A DNA stretch of 64,000 bases from CAITJF01 sp032654645. Lineage in GTDB: Bacteria; Pseudomonadota; Gammaproteobacteria; Burkholderiales; Gallionellaceae. Both the position numbers and the translations under genes were made by a program. This document shows positions 1 through 7,667 of the stretch, one piece after another; the first letter of the stretch is position 1, and each line of letters starts with the position of its first letter. Below the pieces are notes generated by a model. That model was given only the letters and a program-made list of their open reading frames with translations, did no database searches and was not told the origin of the DNA. The DNA is taken from contig JAULAW010000016.1 of the NCBI GenBank assembly GCA_032654645.1, positions 124,001 through 188,000 of the forward strand, given 5' to 3'.

Positions 1-320
1 ATGTGCTGTTTCATGCCATCCTTCAACGCGATGGCGCGGAAGCGGCATACAAGGTGGTGCGCGATGAATTGCAGCGCAACCCCACCCTGCTCGGGCTGGA
101 TAAGCTGCTCGAAGCGCGCCTGCTGGAAGCCTCGATGGAACGCCGCGCCGATGTGGAAATGGTGAAGAAGCTGGTGCACCAACGCACGCGCCCGCTGGCG
201 ATGTACCGTTGCAGCAATTGCGGTTTCAAGGCGCGCCAGTTTTACTGGCATTGCCCGGCCTGCCATGGATGGGAAACTTATTCGCCGCGACGAAGCGAAG
301 AAATCGGACTCAATGTATGA
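1..320 (+). CDS. lapB: LapB C-terminus (partial, cut by window edge)
   Basis: This is the C-terminal part of LapB (YciM), the membrane-anchored TPR protein that governs LpxC turnover and so balances lipopolysaccharide synthesis. The N-terminal membrane helix and most TPRs lie outside the window. The diagnostic feature is a C-terminal rubredoxin-like zinc ribbon with two CxxC knuckles (YRCSNCGF and WHCPACHGW) followed by a WETYSPRR tail. The frame is open from the window edge, so the GTG at 3 is not the real start. The stop overlaps the pyrF start (ATGA, 317-320), so it is translationally coupled to pyrF in a run that continues into the LPS heptose genes. Confidence 0.93.
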   Translation, partial: VLFHAILQRDGAEAAYKVVRDELQRNPTLLGLDKLLEARLLEASMERRADVEMVKKLVHQRTRPLAMYRCSNCGFKARQFYWHCPACHGWETYSPRRSEEIGLNV

Positions 321-1018
321 GCGACCCTAAAATCATTGTCGCGCTCGATTACCCTGATGCCCAACCGGCAATGGAGTTGGTGGCACGATTGGAGCCCGCG
401 CTGTGCCGCCTCAAGGTGGGCAAGGAACTGTTCACGGCGGCGGGGCCGCAATTGGTTGAGCGATTTATGCAGCGCGGCTTCGAGGTGTTTCTCGATTTGA
501 AATTTCACGATATTCCCAACACCGTGGCGCAGGCGTGCAAGTCCGCCGCCGCACTGGGAGTGTGGATGGTGAACGTGCATGCGCTGGGCGGACGCAAGAT
601 GATGGAGGCGGCGCATGAGGCGGTGGCACAGTCTTCGCGGCCACCCAAACTGATTGCCGTGACCGTGCTTACCAGCCTGGCGCAGGAAGACTTGGCCGAG
701 CTTGGCATGAATATCAGCCCTGCCGAACTGGTACTGCGCCTTGCTGCTCTGGCGCGCGACAGCGGGCTGGATGGCGTGGTGTGTTCCGCGCGGGAAGCCG
801 CATTGTTGCGCCGCGAGTTTGGGGATAAATTCTGCCTGGTCACACCCGGAATACGTCCCGCAGATACTGCTGCCGATGACCAGATGCGCGTGATGACGCC
901 GCGTGCCGCTTTGGAGAGCGGTACGAACTACCTGGTGATCGGGCGACCGATAACCCGCGCGCCTGACCCGCTGCTGGCGCTGCAAGAGATTTCGCAACAG
1001 ATAGGAGGAATGGCATGA
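317..1018 (+). CDS. pyrF: Orotidine 5'-phosphate decarboxylase
   Basis: A cytosolic enzyme of 233 residues that decarboxylates OMP to UMP, the last step of de novo pyrimidine synthesis. The N-terminus (PKIIVALDYPD) and the DLKFHDIPNTVAQA segment carry the catalytic Asp-Lys-Asp array of the TIM-barrel family; the C-terminal TPGIRP and YLVIGRPIT segments form the phosphate-binding part. The ATG at 317 overlaps the lapB stop. An ATG 108 bases further upstream is in frame but would add unrelated residues that overlap the LapB zinc ribbon. The stop overlaps the next gene's start by four bases (1015-1018), so expression is coupled to the heptose genes. Confidence 0.97.
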   Translation: MSDPKIIVALDYPDAQPAMELVARLEPALCRLKVGKELFTAAGPQLVERFMQRGFEVFLDLKFHDIPNTVAQACKSAAALGVWMVNVHALGGRKMMEAAHEAVAQSSRPPKLIAVTVLTSLAQEDLAELGMNISPAELVLRLAALARDSGLDGVVCSAREAALLRREFGDKFCLVTPGIRPADTAADDQMRVMTPRAALESGTNYLVIGRPITRAPDPLLALQEISQQIGGMA

Positions 1019-1971
1019 ACGCTCTGCCATCATTTGCCCTGCCGTCATTTGATGGCGCAAAAATATTGGTGGTCGGCGATGTCATGCTGGACCGTTACTG
1101 GTTCGGCGATGTCGAACGCATATCACCCGAAGCGCCGGTGCCGGTGCTCAAGGTTTCGCGCGTCGAGGAACGCCCCGGCGGTGCGGCCAACGTGGCGCGC
1201 AACATTGCAGCGCTTGGCGCACAATGCACGCTGCTGTCGGTGGTGGGCGATGATGAGGCGGGCGCATGCCTGGAAAAATTGCTCAACCAGCACACCAACC
1301 TTACTGCGCTGTTGCACCGCGACAACAGCATTTCAACCATCGTCAAGTTGCGCGCCATCGCACGGCATCAACAACTGTTGCGCATTGATTTTGAAACACC
1401 GCCCAGCCATGAAGTGCTGCATGCCAAACTGGCTGATTTCCATACTCAACTGCCGCTCGCCGATGTGGTGATTTTGTCCGATTACGGCAAAGGCGGACTG
1501 GCGCATATCGCCGAGATGATCCGGTCTGCGCGTGCTGCCGGCAAGCCGGTGCTGGTTGATCCCAAGGGTGATGATTATGCGCGTTATAGCGGCGCGACTT
1601 TGCTCACGCCAAACCGCAGCGAATTCCGCGAAGTGGCGGGCAACTGGAAAACCGAAGCAGAACTGGATGCGAAAGCGGAAAAATTGCGCACCGAATTGCA
1701 ACTGGACGCGCTGCTGGTGACGCGCAGCGAGGACGGCATGAGCCTGTATCGCGCCAACGAGGTGTTGTATGAGCCGACGCAAACGCGCGAAGTGTTCGAC
1801 GTCAGCGGCGCGGGCGATACCGTGATCGCGACATTGGCGGTGATGCTGGCGAGCGGCGCGGATTTGCGCGTTGCCGCGCGCATCGCCAACCGCGCCGCCG
1901 GTATCGTGGTGGGCAAACTGGGCACGGCGGTGGTAAGCCGTGAAGAAATAATTCAGGATATGGGCAAATAG
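1015..1971 (+). CDS. rfaE1: D-glycero-beta-D-manno-heptose-7-phosphate kinase (RfaE domain I)
   Basis: A PfkB/ribokinase-fold kinase of 318 residues that phosphorylates heptose 7-phosphate at C1 on the way to the ADP-heptose of the LPS inner core. The N-terminal PGGAANVARNIAALG motif and the C-terminal DVSGAGDT motif (about residues 262-269, with the catalytic-base Asp) identify the family. It is single-domain: the adenylyltransferase half fused in E. coli HldE is absent, as in many betaproteobacteria that encode RfaE2/HldC separately. It overlaps pyrF by four bases and is two bases upstream of hldD, which acts later in the same pathway. Confidence 0.95.
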   Translation: MNALPSFALPSFDGAKILVVGDVMLDRYWFGDVERISPEAPVPVLKVSRVEERPGGAANVARNIAALGAQCTLLSVVGDDEAGACLEKLLNQHTNLTALLHRDNSISTIVKLRAIARHQQLLRIDFETPPSHEVLHAKLADFHTQLPLADVVILSDYGKGGLAHIAEMIRSARAAGKPVLVDPKGDDYARYSGATLLTPNRSEFREVAGNWKTEAELDAKAEKLRTELQLDALLVTRSEDGMSLYRANEVLYEPTQTREVFDVSGAGDTVIATLAVMLASGADLRVAARIANRAAGIVVGKLGTAVVSREEIIQDMGK

Positions 1972-1973
1972 CT

Positions 1974-2972
1974 ATGTACTACGTGGTGACAGGGGCAGCA
2001 GGATTTATCGGCGCCAATCTGGTGAAGGCGCTGAACGAGCGCGGCGAGAACAACATTATCGCGGTGGACAATCTCAAGCATGCCGCCAAGTTCAGAAACC
2101 TGGCGGATTGCGACATCGCCGATTATCTGGACAAGGAACATTTTCTCGGCAAGCTGGAGGAGGGATTTTTCGACGGACTGCTGACTGCGGTGCTGCATCA
2201 GGGTGCGTGTTCCGACACCATGGAGAGCGATGGCCGCTACATGATGGAGAACAATTACCGCTATTCACTGGACCTGCTCAACTACTGCCAGAACGAGGAG
2301 GTGCCGCTGCTGTACGCCTCTTCCGCCTCGGTGTACGGCGCCGGGCCTGCGTTCACGGAAAGCCGCGAGCACGAATCGCCGCTCAACGTGTATGCCTATT
2401 CAAAATTCCTGTTCGACCAGGTTGTCCGCCGGCGCTGGCATAGGCGCACGGCCCAGGTGGTCGGCCTGCGCTACTTCAATGTATATGGCGCGCGCGAGGC
2501 GCACAAAGGGCGCATGGCGTCGGTGGCTTACCACTTTTTCAACCAGTATCGTGCGGATGGCCATGTAAAACTGTTCGAGGGATGTGACGGTTATGCCGAT
2601 GGCGGGCAGTTGCGCGATTTCATTTCGGTGGAGGATGTGGTCAAGGCCAACATGTACTTCATTGACCATCCCGGCAAGTCCTGTGTTTTTAACTTGGGTA
2701 CGGGCAAGGCGCAAAGCTTCAACGATGTGGCCGTCGCCGCCGTCAACACCCTGCGCACCGCACAAGGCGATAGCACGCTGACGCTGGAAGAAATGCAGCG
2801 GCAGCAACTGATCCGCTATATTCCCTTCCCGGAACAATTGAAAGGCAAGTACCAGAGCTATACCCAGGCCGACATCAGCGCCCTGCGCGCGGCGGGATAT
2901 GCCGAGCCGTTCCTGAGCGTGGAGCAAGGTGTGGCGCGTTATGTGAATTATTTGCTGGGCGCGTCAACCTGA
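1974..2972 (+). CDS. hldD: ADP-L-glycero-D-manno-heptose-6-epimerase
   Basis: An extended short-chain dehydrogenase of 332 residues that epimerises ADP-D-glycero- to ADP-L-glycero-D-manno-heptose, giving the LPS core precursor. Visible are the N-terminal Rossmann motif TGAAGFIG (residues 5-12), SSASVYG, and the catalytic YxxxK in VYAYSKFL. The length matches RfaD/HldD. It is the last gene of the tightly packed lapB-pyrF-rfaE1-hldD group; 61 bases separate it from the comEA-like gene. Confidence 0.96.
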   Translation: MYYVVTGAAGFIGANLVKALNERGENNIIAVDNLKHAAKFRNLADCDIADYLDKEHFLGKLEEGFFDGLLTAVLHQGACSDTMESDGRYMMENNYRYSLDLLNYCQNEEVPLLYASSASVYGAGPAFTESREHESPLNVYAYSKFLFDQVVRRRWHRRTAQVVGLRYFNVYGAREAHKGRMASVAYHFFNQYRADGHVKLFEGCDGYADGGQLRDFISVEDVVKANMYFIDHPGKSCVFNLGTGKAQSFNDVAVAAVNTLRTAQGDSTLTLEEMQRQQLIRYIPFPEQLKGKYQSYTQADISALRAAGYAEPFLSVEQGVARYVNYLLGAST

Positions 2973-3033
2973 GAGCGCGCCAACCGTTTCTACCCTGACG
3001 GGATATGCCGTTTATTTTTGAGAGGGAAATACA

Positions 3034-3444
3034 ATGAAAAAACTGCTATGGATATTGGTCGCATTCTTCGCGTTTTCCGGTATGGCGCTGGCAGCCGTGA
3101 ACCTGAACACGGCCACCAAGGAAGAATTGGACGGAGTAAAGGGCATAGGCCCGGCAAAGGCTCAAGCGATTATCGAGTATCGCAATAAAAACGGCTCATT
3201 CAAGAGCGTGGATGACCTGAAGAATGTAAAAGGTTTTGGCGACAAGACTGTGGCAAAAATGCGTTCCGAGTTGACCGTGGACGGCGCTGCTCCCTCCAAG
3301 GCCGGCAAAAATGCGGATGCTAAAAAGTCCGAAGCCAATAAAGATGAGACTAAAGCTGAAGCCAAAAAAATCAAACCTGCAAAGGCCGAAAGCAAACCCG
3401 CTCAAGCGGAAGCCAAGAAAGAAGATAAGCCCGCCAAGAAGTAA
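3034..3444 (+). CDS. ComEA-family helix-hairpin-helix DNA-binding protein, secreted
   Basis: A small protein of 136 residues. Residues 1-20 form a signal peptide (MKKLLWILVAFFAF followed by ALA). Residues about 22-80 are a ComEA-type double helix-hairpin-helix (NLNTATKEELDGVKGIGPAKA, then DDLKNVKGFGDKTV). The last 50 residues are a Lys/Ala/Glu-rich low-complexity tail. ComEA proteins bind incoming double-stranded DNA in the periplasm during natural transformation. No other competence gene is adjacent, so a role in uptake is inference. A GAGAGGGA ribosome-binding site precedes the ATG, and a strong hairpin follows. Confidence 0.88.
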   Translation: MKKLLWILVAFFAFSGMALAAVNLNTATKEELDGVKGIGPAKAQAIIEYRNKNGSFKSVDDLKNVKGFGDKTVAKMRSELTVDGAAPSKAGKNADAKKSEANKDETKAEAKKIKPAKAESKPAQAEAKKEDKPAKK

Positions 3445-3496
3445 TTCAGCGTATTTAGTCTCCTATCTGCTTCTCTCATCCGAGATTTTGAGGGAG

Positions 3497-3537
3497 CCTA
3501 TGAACGACCCTCGCCTAAAGACGGGGGCGTTCATAGG
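3497..3537. terminator. Hairpin between convergent genes (possible bidirectional terminator)
   Basis: A stem begins CCTATGAACG and is answered by CGTTCATAGG at 3528-3537, with an inner CCC/GGGG extension and a loop of about 15 bases. It lies between the convergent comEA-like gene and the esterase gene, where a bidirectional terminator is expected. There is no clear run of T on either side, so a palindromic intergenic repeat is the alternative. Confidence 0.5.
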
Positions 3538-3541
3538 ACAT

Positions 3542-4210
3542 TTAGCCTGCGATCAATCGGTGCGTAAGCCAGGCCGCAATATCTTGCACTTCTTCCATGC
3601 ACACCGAATGCGCCATGGCGTATTCATGCCACTCCAGCGGATAACCCAGTTCACTTAATTGTTCCGCCGAGGCTTTTCCAAGAGCATAGGGTATGACTTG
3701 GTCACTGCGCCCGTGCGCCATGAAAATAGGTATGCCATTTGCATTTTCACAAGCTTCAGCCGCCAACGTTTCCGCCAGCGGCAGGTAGGTGGAAAGCGCG
3801 AGTATGCCGCCCAGCTTTTCCGCATGGCGCAGGCCGGTTTGCAGCACGATGACGCCTCCCTGCGAAAATCCGGCGAGAAAAATATTTCTCGCCAGGACGC
3901 CGCGTTGCTTTTCCTGTGCAATCAATTTTTCAAGCTCTGCCTGCGAGGCGCGGATGCCCGCCTCATCCTGCACCGCGGAGATGCTGGCGGAAACGATGTC
4001 GTACCACGCGCGCATCACATAACCGCCGTTGATAGTGACCGGCTGCATCGGCGCATGCGGAAAAACATACCGCACTGCCAGCGGCAGGTTCATCTCTTCA
4101 GCGATAGGGACGAAGTCTTCGCCGTCAGCGCCCAAGCCATGCAGCCAGATGATGCTGTGCTGCGGGGATTTTTCGGTTTCGAGGGTGATATGGGGCAGAA
4201 TGTTATTCAT
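3542..4210 (-). CDS. Carboxylesterase / phospholipase family alpha/beta hydrolase
   Basis: A serine hydrolase of 222 residues in the phospholipase/carboxylesterase (EstB/YpfH-like) family. It has the LHGLGADGEDF oxyanion segment near the N-terminus, the nucleophile elbow GFSQGG and a C-terminal catalytic His in MAHSVCMEE. It hydrolyses short-chain esters; the physiological substrate is unknown. The start is the ATG at 4210, because the region 63 bases upstream overlaps darP and is not esterase-like. The ATG lies inside the last codons of darP (8-base overlap), so the two are co-transcribed. Confidence 0.9.
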   Translation of the reverse strand: MNNILPHITLETEKSPQHSIIWLHGLGADGEDFVPIAEEMNLPLAVRYVFPHAPMQPVTINGGYVMRAWYDIVSASISAVQDEAGIRASQAELEKLIAQEKQRGVLARNIFLAGFSQGGVIVLQTGLRHAEKLGGILALSTYLPLAETLAAEACENANGIPIFMAHGRSDQVIPYALGKASAEQLSELGYPLEWHEYAMAHSVCMEEVQDIAAWLTHRLIAG

Positions 4211-4739
4211 GTGCATCAGCTTGTGTGGAAGCATGCTCAGGCAATATTTCGCGCAACACCTGAAATATTTCACGATAGTTTTTGGGCGGTTTGTTGAGTT
4301 CTTTTTCCTTGTGCGCGTTGCGGATCAGCGCGCGCAAATGCTGTGCGTCGGCATCGGGGTGCGCGGCGAGCAGCTCGGTAAGCGCCGCATCGTTATCCAG
4401 CAGGCGGTCGCGCCAACGCTCGATTTGATGCAGATAAGCGGTATGCTGGCGCGAGGAGCCGTTCCAGGTTTCCAGCTTGGCGATAATGTGCGCGGTTTCC
4501 ACCTCGCGCATCAGCTTGCCGATGAACTGCATCTGCCTCCGTTGCGCACCGAATTTATTGATGCGTTTCATCTCGCAGACGGCGTCATACAGGCGTTCCG
4601 GCAAATTCAATTGTTTCAGCCTGTCGTTGCCGAGTTCCACCAGTTGCTCGCCGATGCCCTGCAAATCGTGCATTTGCTGCTTGATTTTGGTCTTGCTGGG
4701 AGGCAAATCCAATTCTTCTTCATGGTCTTCGTAGTGCAT
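4203..4739 (-). CDS. darP: Ribosome-associated protein DarP/YjgA (DUF615)
   Basis: A protein of 178 residues in the YjgA/DarP family, which binds the late 50S subunit and helps its maturation. Family hallmarks are the acidic N-terminus, SKTKIKQQMHDLQGIGEQL, the LPERLYDAVCEM stretch, and the RRQMQFIGKLMRE motif. The start is the ATG at 4739 (MHYEDHEEELDLP); an in-frame ATG at 4787 would add 16 non-conserved residues and reach into the divergent pmbA leader. It is divergent from pmbA, the usual arrangement in proteobacteria. Confidence 0.93.
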   Translation of the reverse strand: MHYEDHEEELDLPPSKTKIKQQMHDLQGIGEQLVELGNDRLKQLNLPERLYDAVCEMKRINKFGAQRRQMQFIGKLMREVETAHIIAKLETWNGSSRQHTAYLHQIERWRDRLLDNDAALTELLAAHPDADAQHLRALIRNAHKEKELNKPPKNYREIFQVLREILPEHASTQADAHE

Positions 4740-4811
4740 GGCAACAAAATAATAAATAGATGTTGTTATGATAGCGCCTTCCAACAAACCGTTTTGCTGA
4801 ATTTACACAAT

Positions 4812-6191
4812 ATGAATTCCATTCCTCCACCCGCAACACAGCCGTTAACCCACACTCAAGGCAGGTTTTCGCATTCCGCAGACACTTTGCGCCAGCTTGC
4901 GCGCGACATGCTTCAGTACGCCAAACAACAGGGCGCGACTGCCTGCGCGGTAGAGGCATCGGATGGTTTCGGTCAATCCGTCACGGTACGCCATGGCGAG
5001 GTCGAAACCATCGAATACAACCGCGACAAAGGCATCGGCGTCAGCGTGTACCTCGGCCAACGGCGCGGCAATGCCAGCACTTCCGATTTTTCGCCGCAGG
5101 CGCTACGCGATACGGTGGATGCTGCCTTGAGCATCGCGCGCTTTACCGCCAGCGACGACTGCGCCGGATTACCGGAACAGGACATGCTCGCTACCAAGTT
5201 TCCCGATCTCGACTTGTACCATCCCTGGCTGCTGAATGTGGAGCAGGCGATCGAGCTGGCCAGGGAATGCGAGCAGGCTGCATTCGCGCGCGACAAGCGC
5301 ATCAAGAATTCGGAAGGCGCCTCGGTCAGCGTGCATGAGTCGCAGTTCGTGTCCGCCAATAGCCTTGGGTTCATCGGCGGCTTCCCCACATCGCGCCACA
5401 GCATCAGTTGCTCCGTGATTGCCGGAAAAGGCGGCGCCATGCAGCGCGATTACTGGTACACCGAAGCACGCGAGGCAAGTGACATGTTGAAGGTAGAAGA
5501 AGTCGGTCGCATCGCGGCAGAACGCGCGGTGCGGCGTCTCAAGGCGCGCAAGCTCGGCACCATGCAAGTACCGGTATTGTTCGAGGCTCCCATCGCAGCC
5601 AGCCTGATCGGGCATTTCGTCAGCGCGGTAAGCGGCGGCAGCCTGTACCGCAAATCGTCATTTTTGCTCGACCAGCTCGACAAGCAAGTATTCTCGAAAT
5701 ACATCCGCATAGACGACATACCGGACATCCCGCGTGGCCTGGCCAGCGGCGCGTTCGACGACGAAGGCGTGAAGACGCAACGCCGCGCCATCGTCGAGAA
5801 TGGCGTGCTGCAGGGCTACTTCCTCGGCAGCTATTCCGCGCGCAAGCTCGGCATGAAAACCACCGGCAACGCGGGCGGCAACCACAACCTGATCGTGCAG
5901 CCAGGCAAGCTGGACTTCGACGGCCTGCTGAAAAAAATGGGGCGCGGCCTGCTGGTCACCGAACTGCTCGGCCAGGGCGTCAACCACGTCACCGGCGACT
6001 ATTCGCGCGGTGCGGCGGGCTTCTGGGTGGAGAACGGAGAGATTCAATACCCGGTGGAAGAAATCACCATCGCCGGCAACCTCAAAGACATATACCGCCA
6101 CATCGCGGCAGTGGGCAATGATGTGCTGGTGCAGGGATCGAGACAGTGCGGGTCGATTTTGATTGAAAATATGATGGTGGCGGGGCAGTGA
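4812..6191 (+). CDS. pmbA: Metalloprotease-related protein PmbA (TldE)
   Basis: A protein of 459 residues in the TldD/PmbA family. In E. coli PmbA is the non-catalytic partner of TldD, acting in microcin B17 maturation and CcdA degradation. The N-terminal half has the fold-typical EASDGFGQSVTVRHGEVE stretch; the C-terminal half has GNAGGNHNLIVQPG and the terminal VEEITIAGNL. No HExxxH zinc motif is seen, as expected for PmbA rather than TldD. The ATG at 4812 is chosen because the open frame upstream is antisense to darP and the esterase. Confidence 0.94.
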   Translation: MNSIPPPATQPLTHTQGRFSHSADTLRQLARDMLQYAKQQGATACAVEASDGFGQSVTVRHGEVETIEYNRDKGIGVSVYLGQRRGNASTSDFSPQALRDTVDAALSIARFTASDDCAGLPEQDMLATKFPDLDLYHPWLLNVEQAIELARECEQAAFARDKRIKNSEGASVSVHESQFVSANSLGFIGGFPTSRHSISCSVIAGKGGAMQRDYWYTEAREASDMLKVEEVGRIAAERAVRRLKARKLGTMQVPVLFEAPIAASLIGHFVSAVSGGSLYRKSSFLLDQLDKQVFSKYIRIDDIPDIPRGLASGAFDDEGVKTQRRAIVENGVLQGYFLGSYSARKLGMKTTGNAGGNHNLIVQPGKLDFDGLLKKMGRGLLVTELLGQGVNHVTGDYSRGAAGFWVENGEIQYPVEEITIAGNLKDIYRHIAAVGNDVLVQGSRQCGSILIENMMVAGQ

Positions 6192-6196
6192 GATTC

Positions 6197-6271
6197 GTAG
6201 GGTGTCAATGCGCGTAGCGAATTGCACCTGTTGCATGTGAAATCAATTGGTGCAATTTCATTGCACCCTAC
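6197..6271. repeat. Inverted repeat of the GTAGGGTG type
   Basis: Left arm GTAGGGTGTCAATG and right arm CATTGCACCCTAC at 6259-6271, with a nested AATTGCACC / GGTGCAATT pair. It fills the gap between convergent pmbA and the nuclease gene. The arms resemble those at 14436-14561 and may belong to one family of dispersed palindromes. Confidence 0.7.
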
Positions 6272-6336
6272 CGGGCTGCCGGGCAACCTCCGGCGAAGTT
6301 AGTTCACCCCCGGCAAGAACACGAACCATCCACGCA

Positions 6337-7020
6337 TTATTTTTTCTGTGCCCCGCACAACTTCACGCATGGCACCCCATCCCCATCGCCATCCAGCGCC
6401 TTGATGCCGCAGGCCGTGAAATAATGCCTGGCTTCTGTACAGGAGGACATTTCAGAACAACGCTTCTTGTTGCCGCATGAGTGGTCAAGTGAAATTGCAG
6501 TTGTACGGGTGCCAGCGGGTAAAGCAGCCGCGCGGGGTTGCGCGGGCATAATAATCGGGTGTTGTTTGCGCCAATCCCAGGGAGGAACCGGATTGCGCTG
6601 CGCCCACAATCCGCGCGGAATTCGCCTGGCTTCTTCCTGCAATGCGGCCAGTGCCCGGTTGCTGTGGAAGTGCGAATATTCCCATGCCATGCCACGGCGA
6701 ATTTGCTCGGCATTCACATCCAGCCCGTTCACGCTGAGATATGCAACCATGCGCCCGTATTGATCGGTTGCCCGGCTGTCCACCTTCACCTGTTTGCCCA
6801 GCACCATGCCGGATAGCGAACGCCTGGAAGTTTCGCCAAATATCTGCGCTTTTTCTGGCGCATCAATTCCGGACAGCCGGATTTTCACCAAACCGTTGCT
6901 GCGTCGGATTAACACGGTATCGCCGTCCAGCACCGCGATGACCTTGGCGGAGAATTCTTCGGCGTGCGCGGTGTTAAATGCGCAAGCCCACAGCAGAAAC
7001 AACATCAATGCGCGCATCAT
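6337..7020 (-). CDS. Secreted thermonuclease (SNase) with C-terminal Excalibur domain
   Basis: A protein of 227 residues. Residues 1-20 are a signal peptide ending AHA. Residues about 22-145 form a staphylococcal nuclease OB fold with DGDT, RLSGIDAPE and YGRMVAY, which supply the calcium-binding aspartates and the catalytic Arg/Glu residues. The C-terminal 45 residues are an Excalibur-type module (CGNKKRCSEMSSC and DGDGDGVPC), a putative calcium-binding fold often found with SNases. It probably degrades extracellular or periplasmic DNA. It runs convergently with pmbA. Confidence 0.92.
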   Translation of the reverse strand: MMRALMLFLLWACAFNTAHAEEFSAKVIAVLDGDTVLIRRSNGLVKIRLSGIDAPEKAQIFGETSRRSLSGMVLGKQVKVDSRATDQYGRMVAYLSVNGLDVNAEQIRRGMAWEYSHFHSNRALAALQEEARRIPRGLWAQRNPVPPWDWRKQHPIIMPAQPRAAALPAGTRTTAISLDHSCGNKKRCSEMSSCTEARHYFTACGIKALDGDGDGVPCVKLCGAQKK

Positions 7021-7073
7021 TATCTCCTAAGCCGGATAATGTGACTCGGGCTGCCCACCATGCTGTCACCGGG

Positions 7074-7144
7074 TATCGTAGGGGCGTATGGCAATACGCA
7101 CTATCACCGTTTATCAAGGCGTATTGCCATACACCCCTACGATA
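7074..7144. repeat. 26-bp near-perfect inverted repeat
   Basis: Arms at 7074-7099 and 7119-7144 differ at one position (25/26) and flank a 19-base loop; each begins TATCGTAGGGG from its outer end. It sits in the 143-base gap between pgpA and the nuclease gene, both on the minus strand. The shape is that of a REP-like or very small MITE element rather than a classical terminator. Confidence 0.75.
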
Positions 7145-7163
7145 AAACACCCGTGTGCCCGCC

Positions 7164-7667
7164 CTACAGTAGCACGCTCTTAACCAGCGCCAGACACAAC
7201 AAGGTATATCCCGCCGCAAGAATGTCGTCAAACATCACACCGAGGCCGCCGTGCCAAGTCCGGTCGAAATGGCGGATGGGCGGTGGCTTGACGATGTCGA
7301 AAAAGCGGAACAGCGAGAACGCGAGCAGCGCCCACATGAATCCTTCCGGGGTAAAAAACAGCACCAGCATGAACGCCACGATTTCGTCCCACACGATGCC
7401 GCCGTAATCCGCCACGCCCAGCGCGCGACCGGTCTTGCCGCACACCCACACGCCAAAGGCGAACATCCATACCAGCGCCACGATGAACATGGCGTCGGTG
7501 AAGAGCGGTTCGAGATACCAGTAGAGCGGGAAGGCGACCAGCGTGCCCGCCGTGCCGGGCAAGCGCGGGAACAGGCCGCTACCGAAACCGAAGGAAATGA
7601 AATGCGCGGGGTGGCTGAAAATAAAGCGCCACGATGGCTGCACGCGCAATTCATGCGAAATGGTCAT
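7164..7667 (-). CDS. pgpA: Phosphatidylglycerophosphatase A
   Basis: An inner-membrane phosphatase of 167 residues that dephosphorylates phosphatidylglycerol phosphate to phosphatidylglycerol. The family signature FGFGSGLFPRLPGTAGTL is near residue 28, WDEIVAFM carries conserved acidic residues, and KPPPIRHFD is present. Several hydrophobic helices are visible. It overlaps the end of thiL by 17 bases; thiL-pgpA is a standard pair at the end of the nusB operon. Confidence 0.95.
   Translation of the reverse strand: MTISHELRVQPSWRFIFSHPAHFISFGFGSGLFPRLPGTAGTLVAFPLYWYLEPLFTDAMFIVALVWMFAFGVWVCGKTGRALGVADYGGIVWDEIVAFMLVLFFTPEGFMWALLAFSLFRFFDIVKPPPIRHFDRTWHGGLGVMFDDILAAGYTLLCLALVKSVLL

Noticed and set aside
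278..1060. Long open frame on the minus strand opposite pyrF
   Set aside because: It is antisense to pyrF and the rfaE1 start; composition is His/Arg/Gln-rich and no family is recognised. The GC skew at third positions explains it.
4029..4811. Upstream extension of the pmbA reading frame
   Set aside because: The additional 261 codons are antisense to the darP and esterase genes. The true start is the ATG at 4812.
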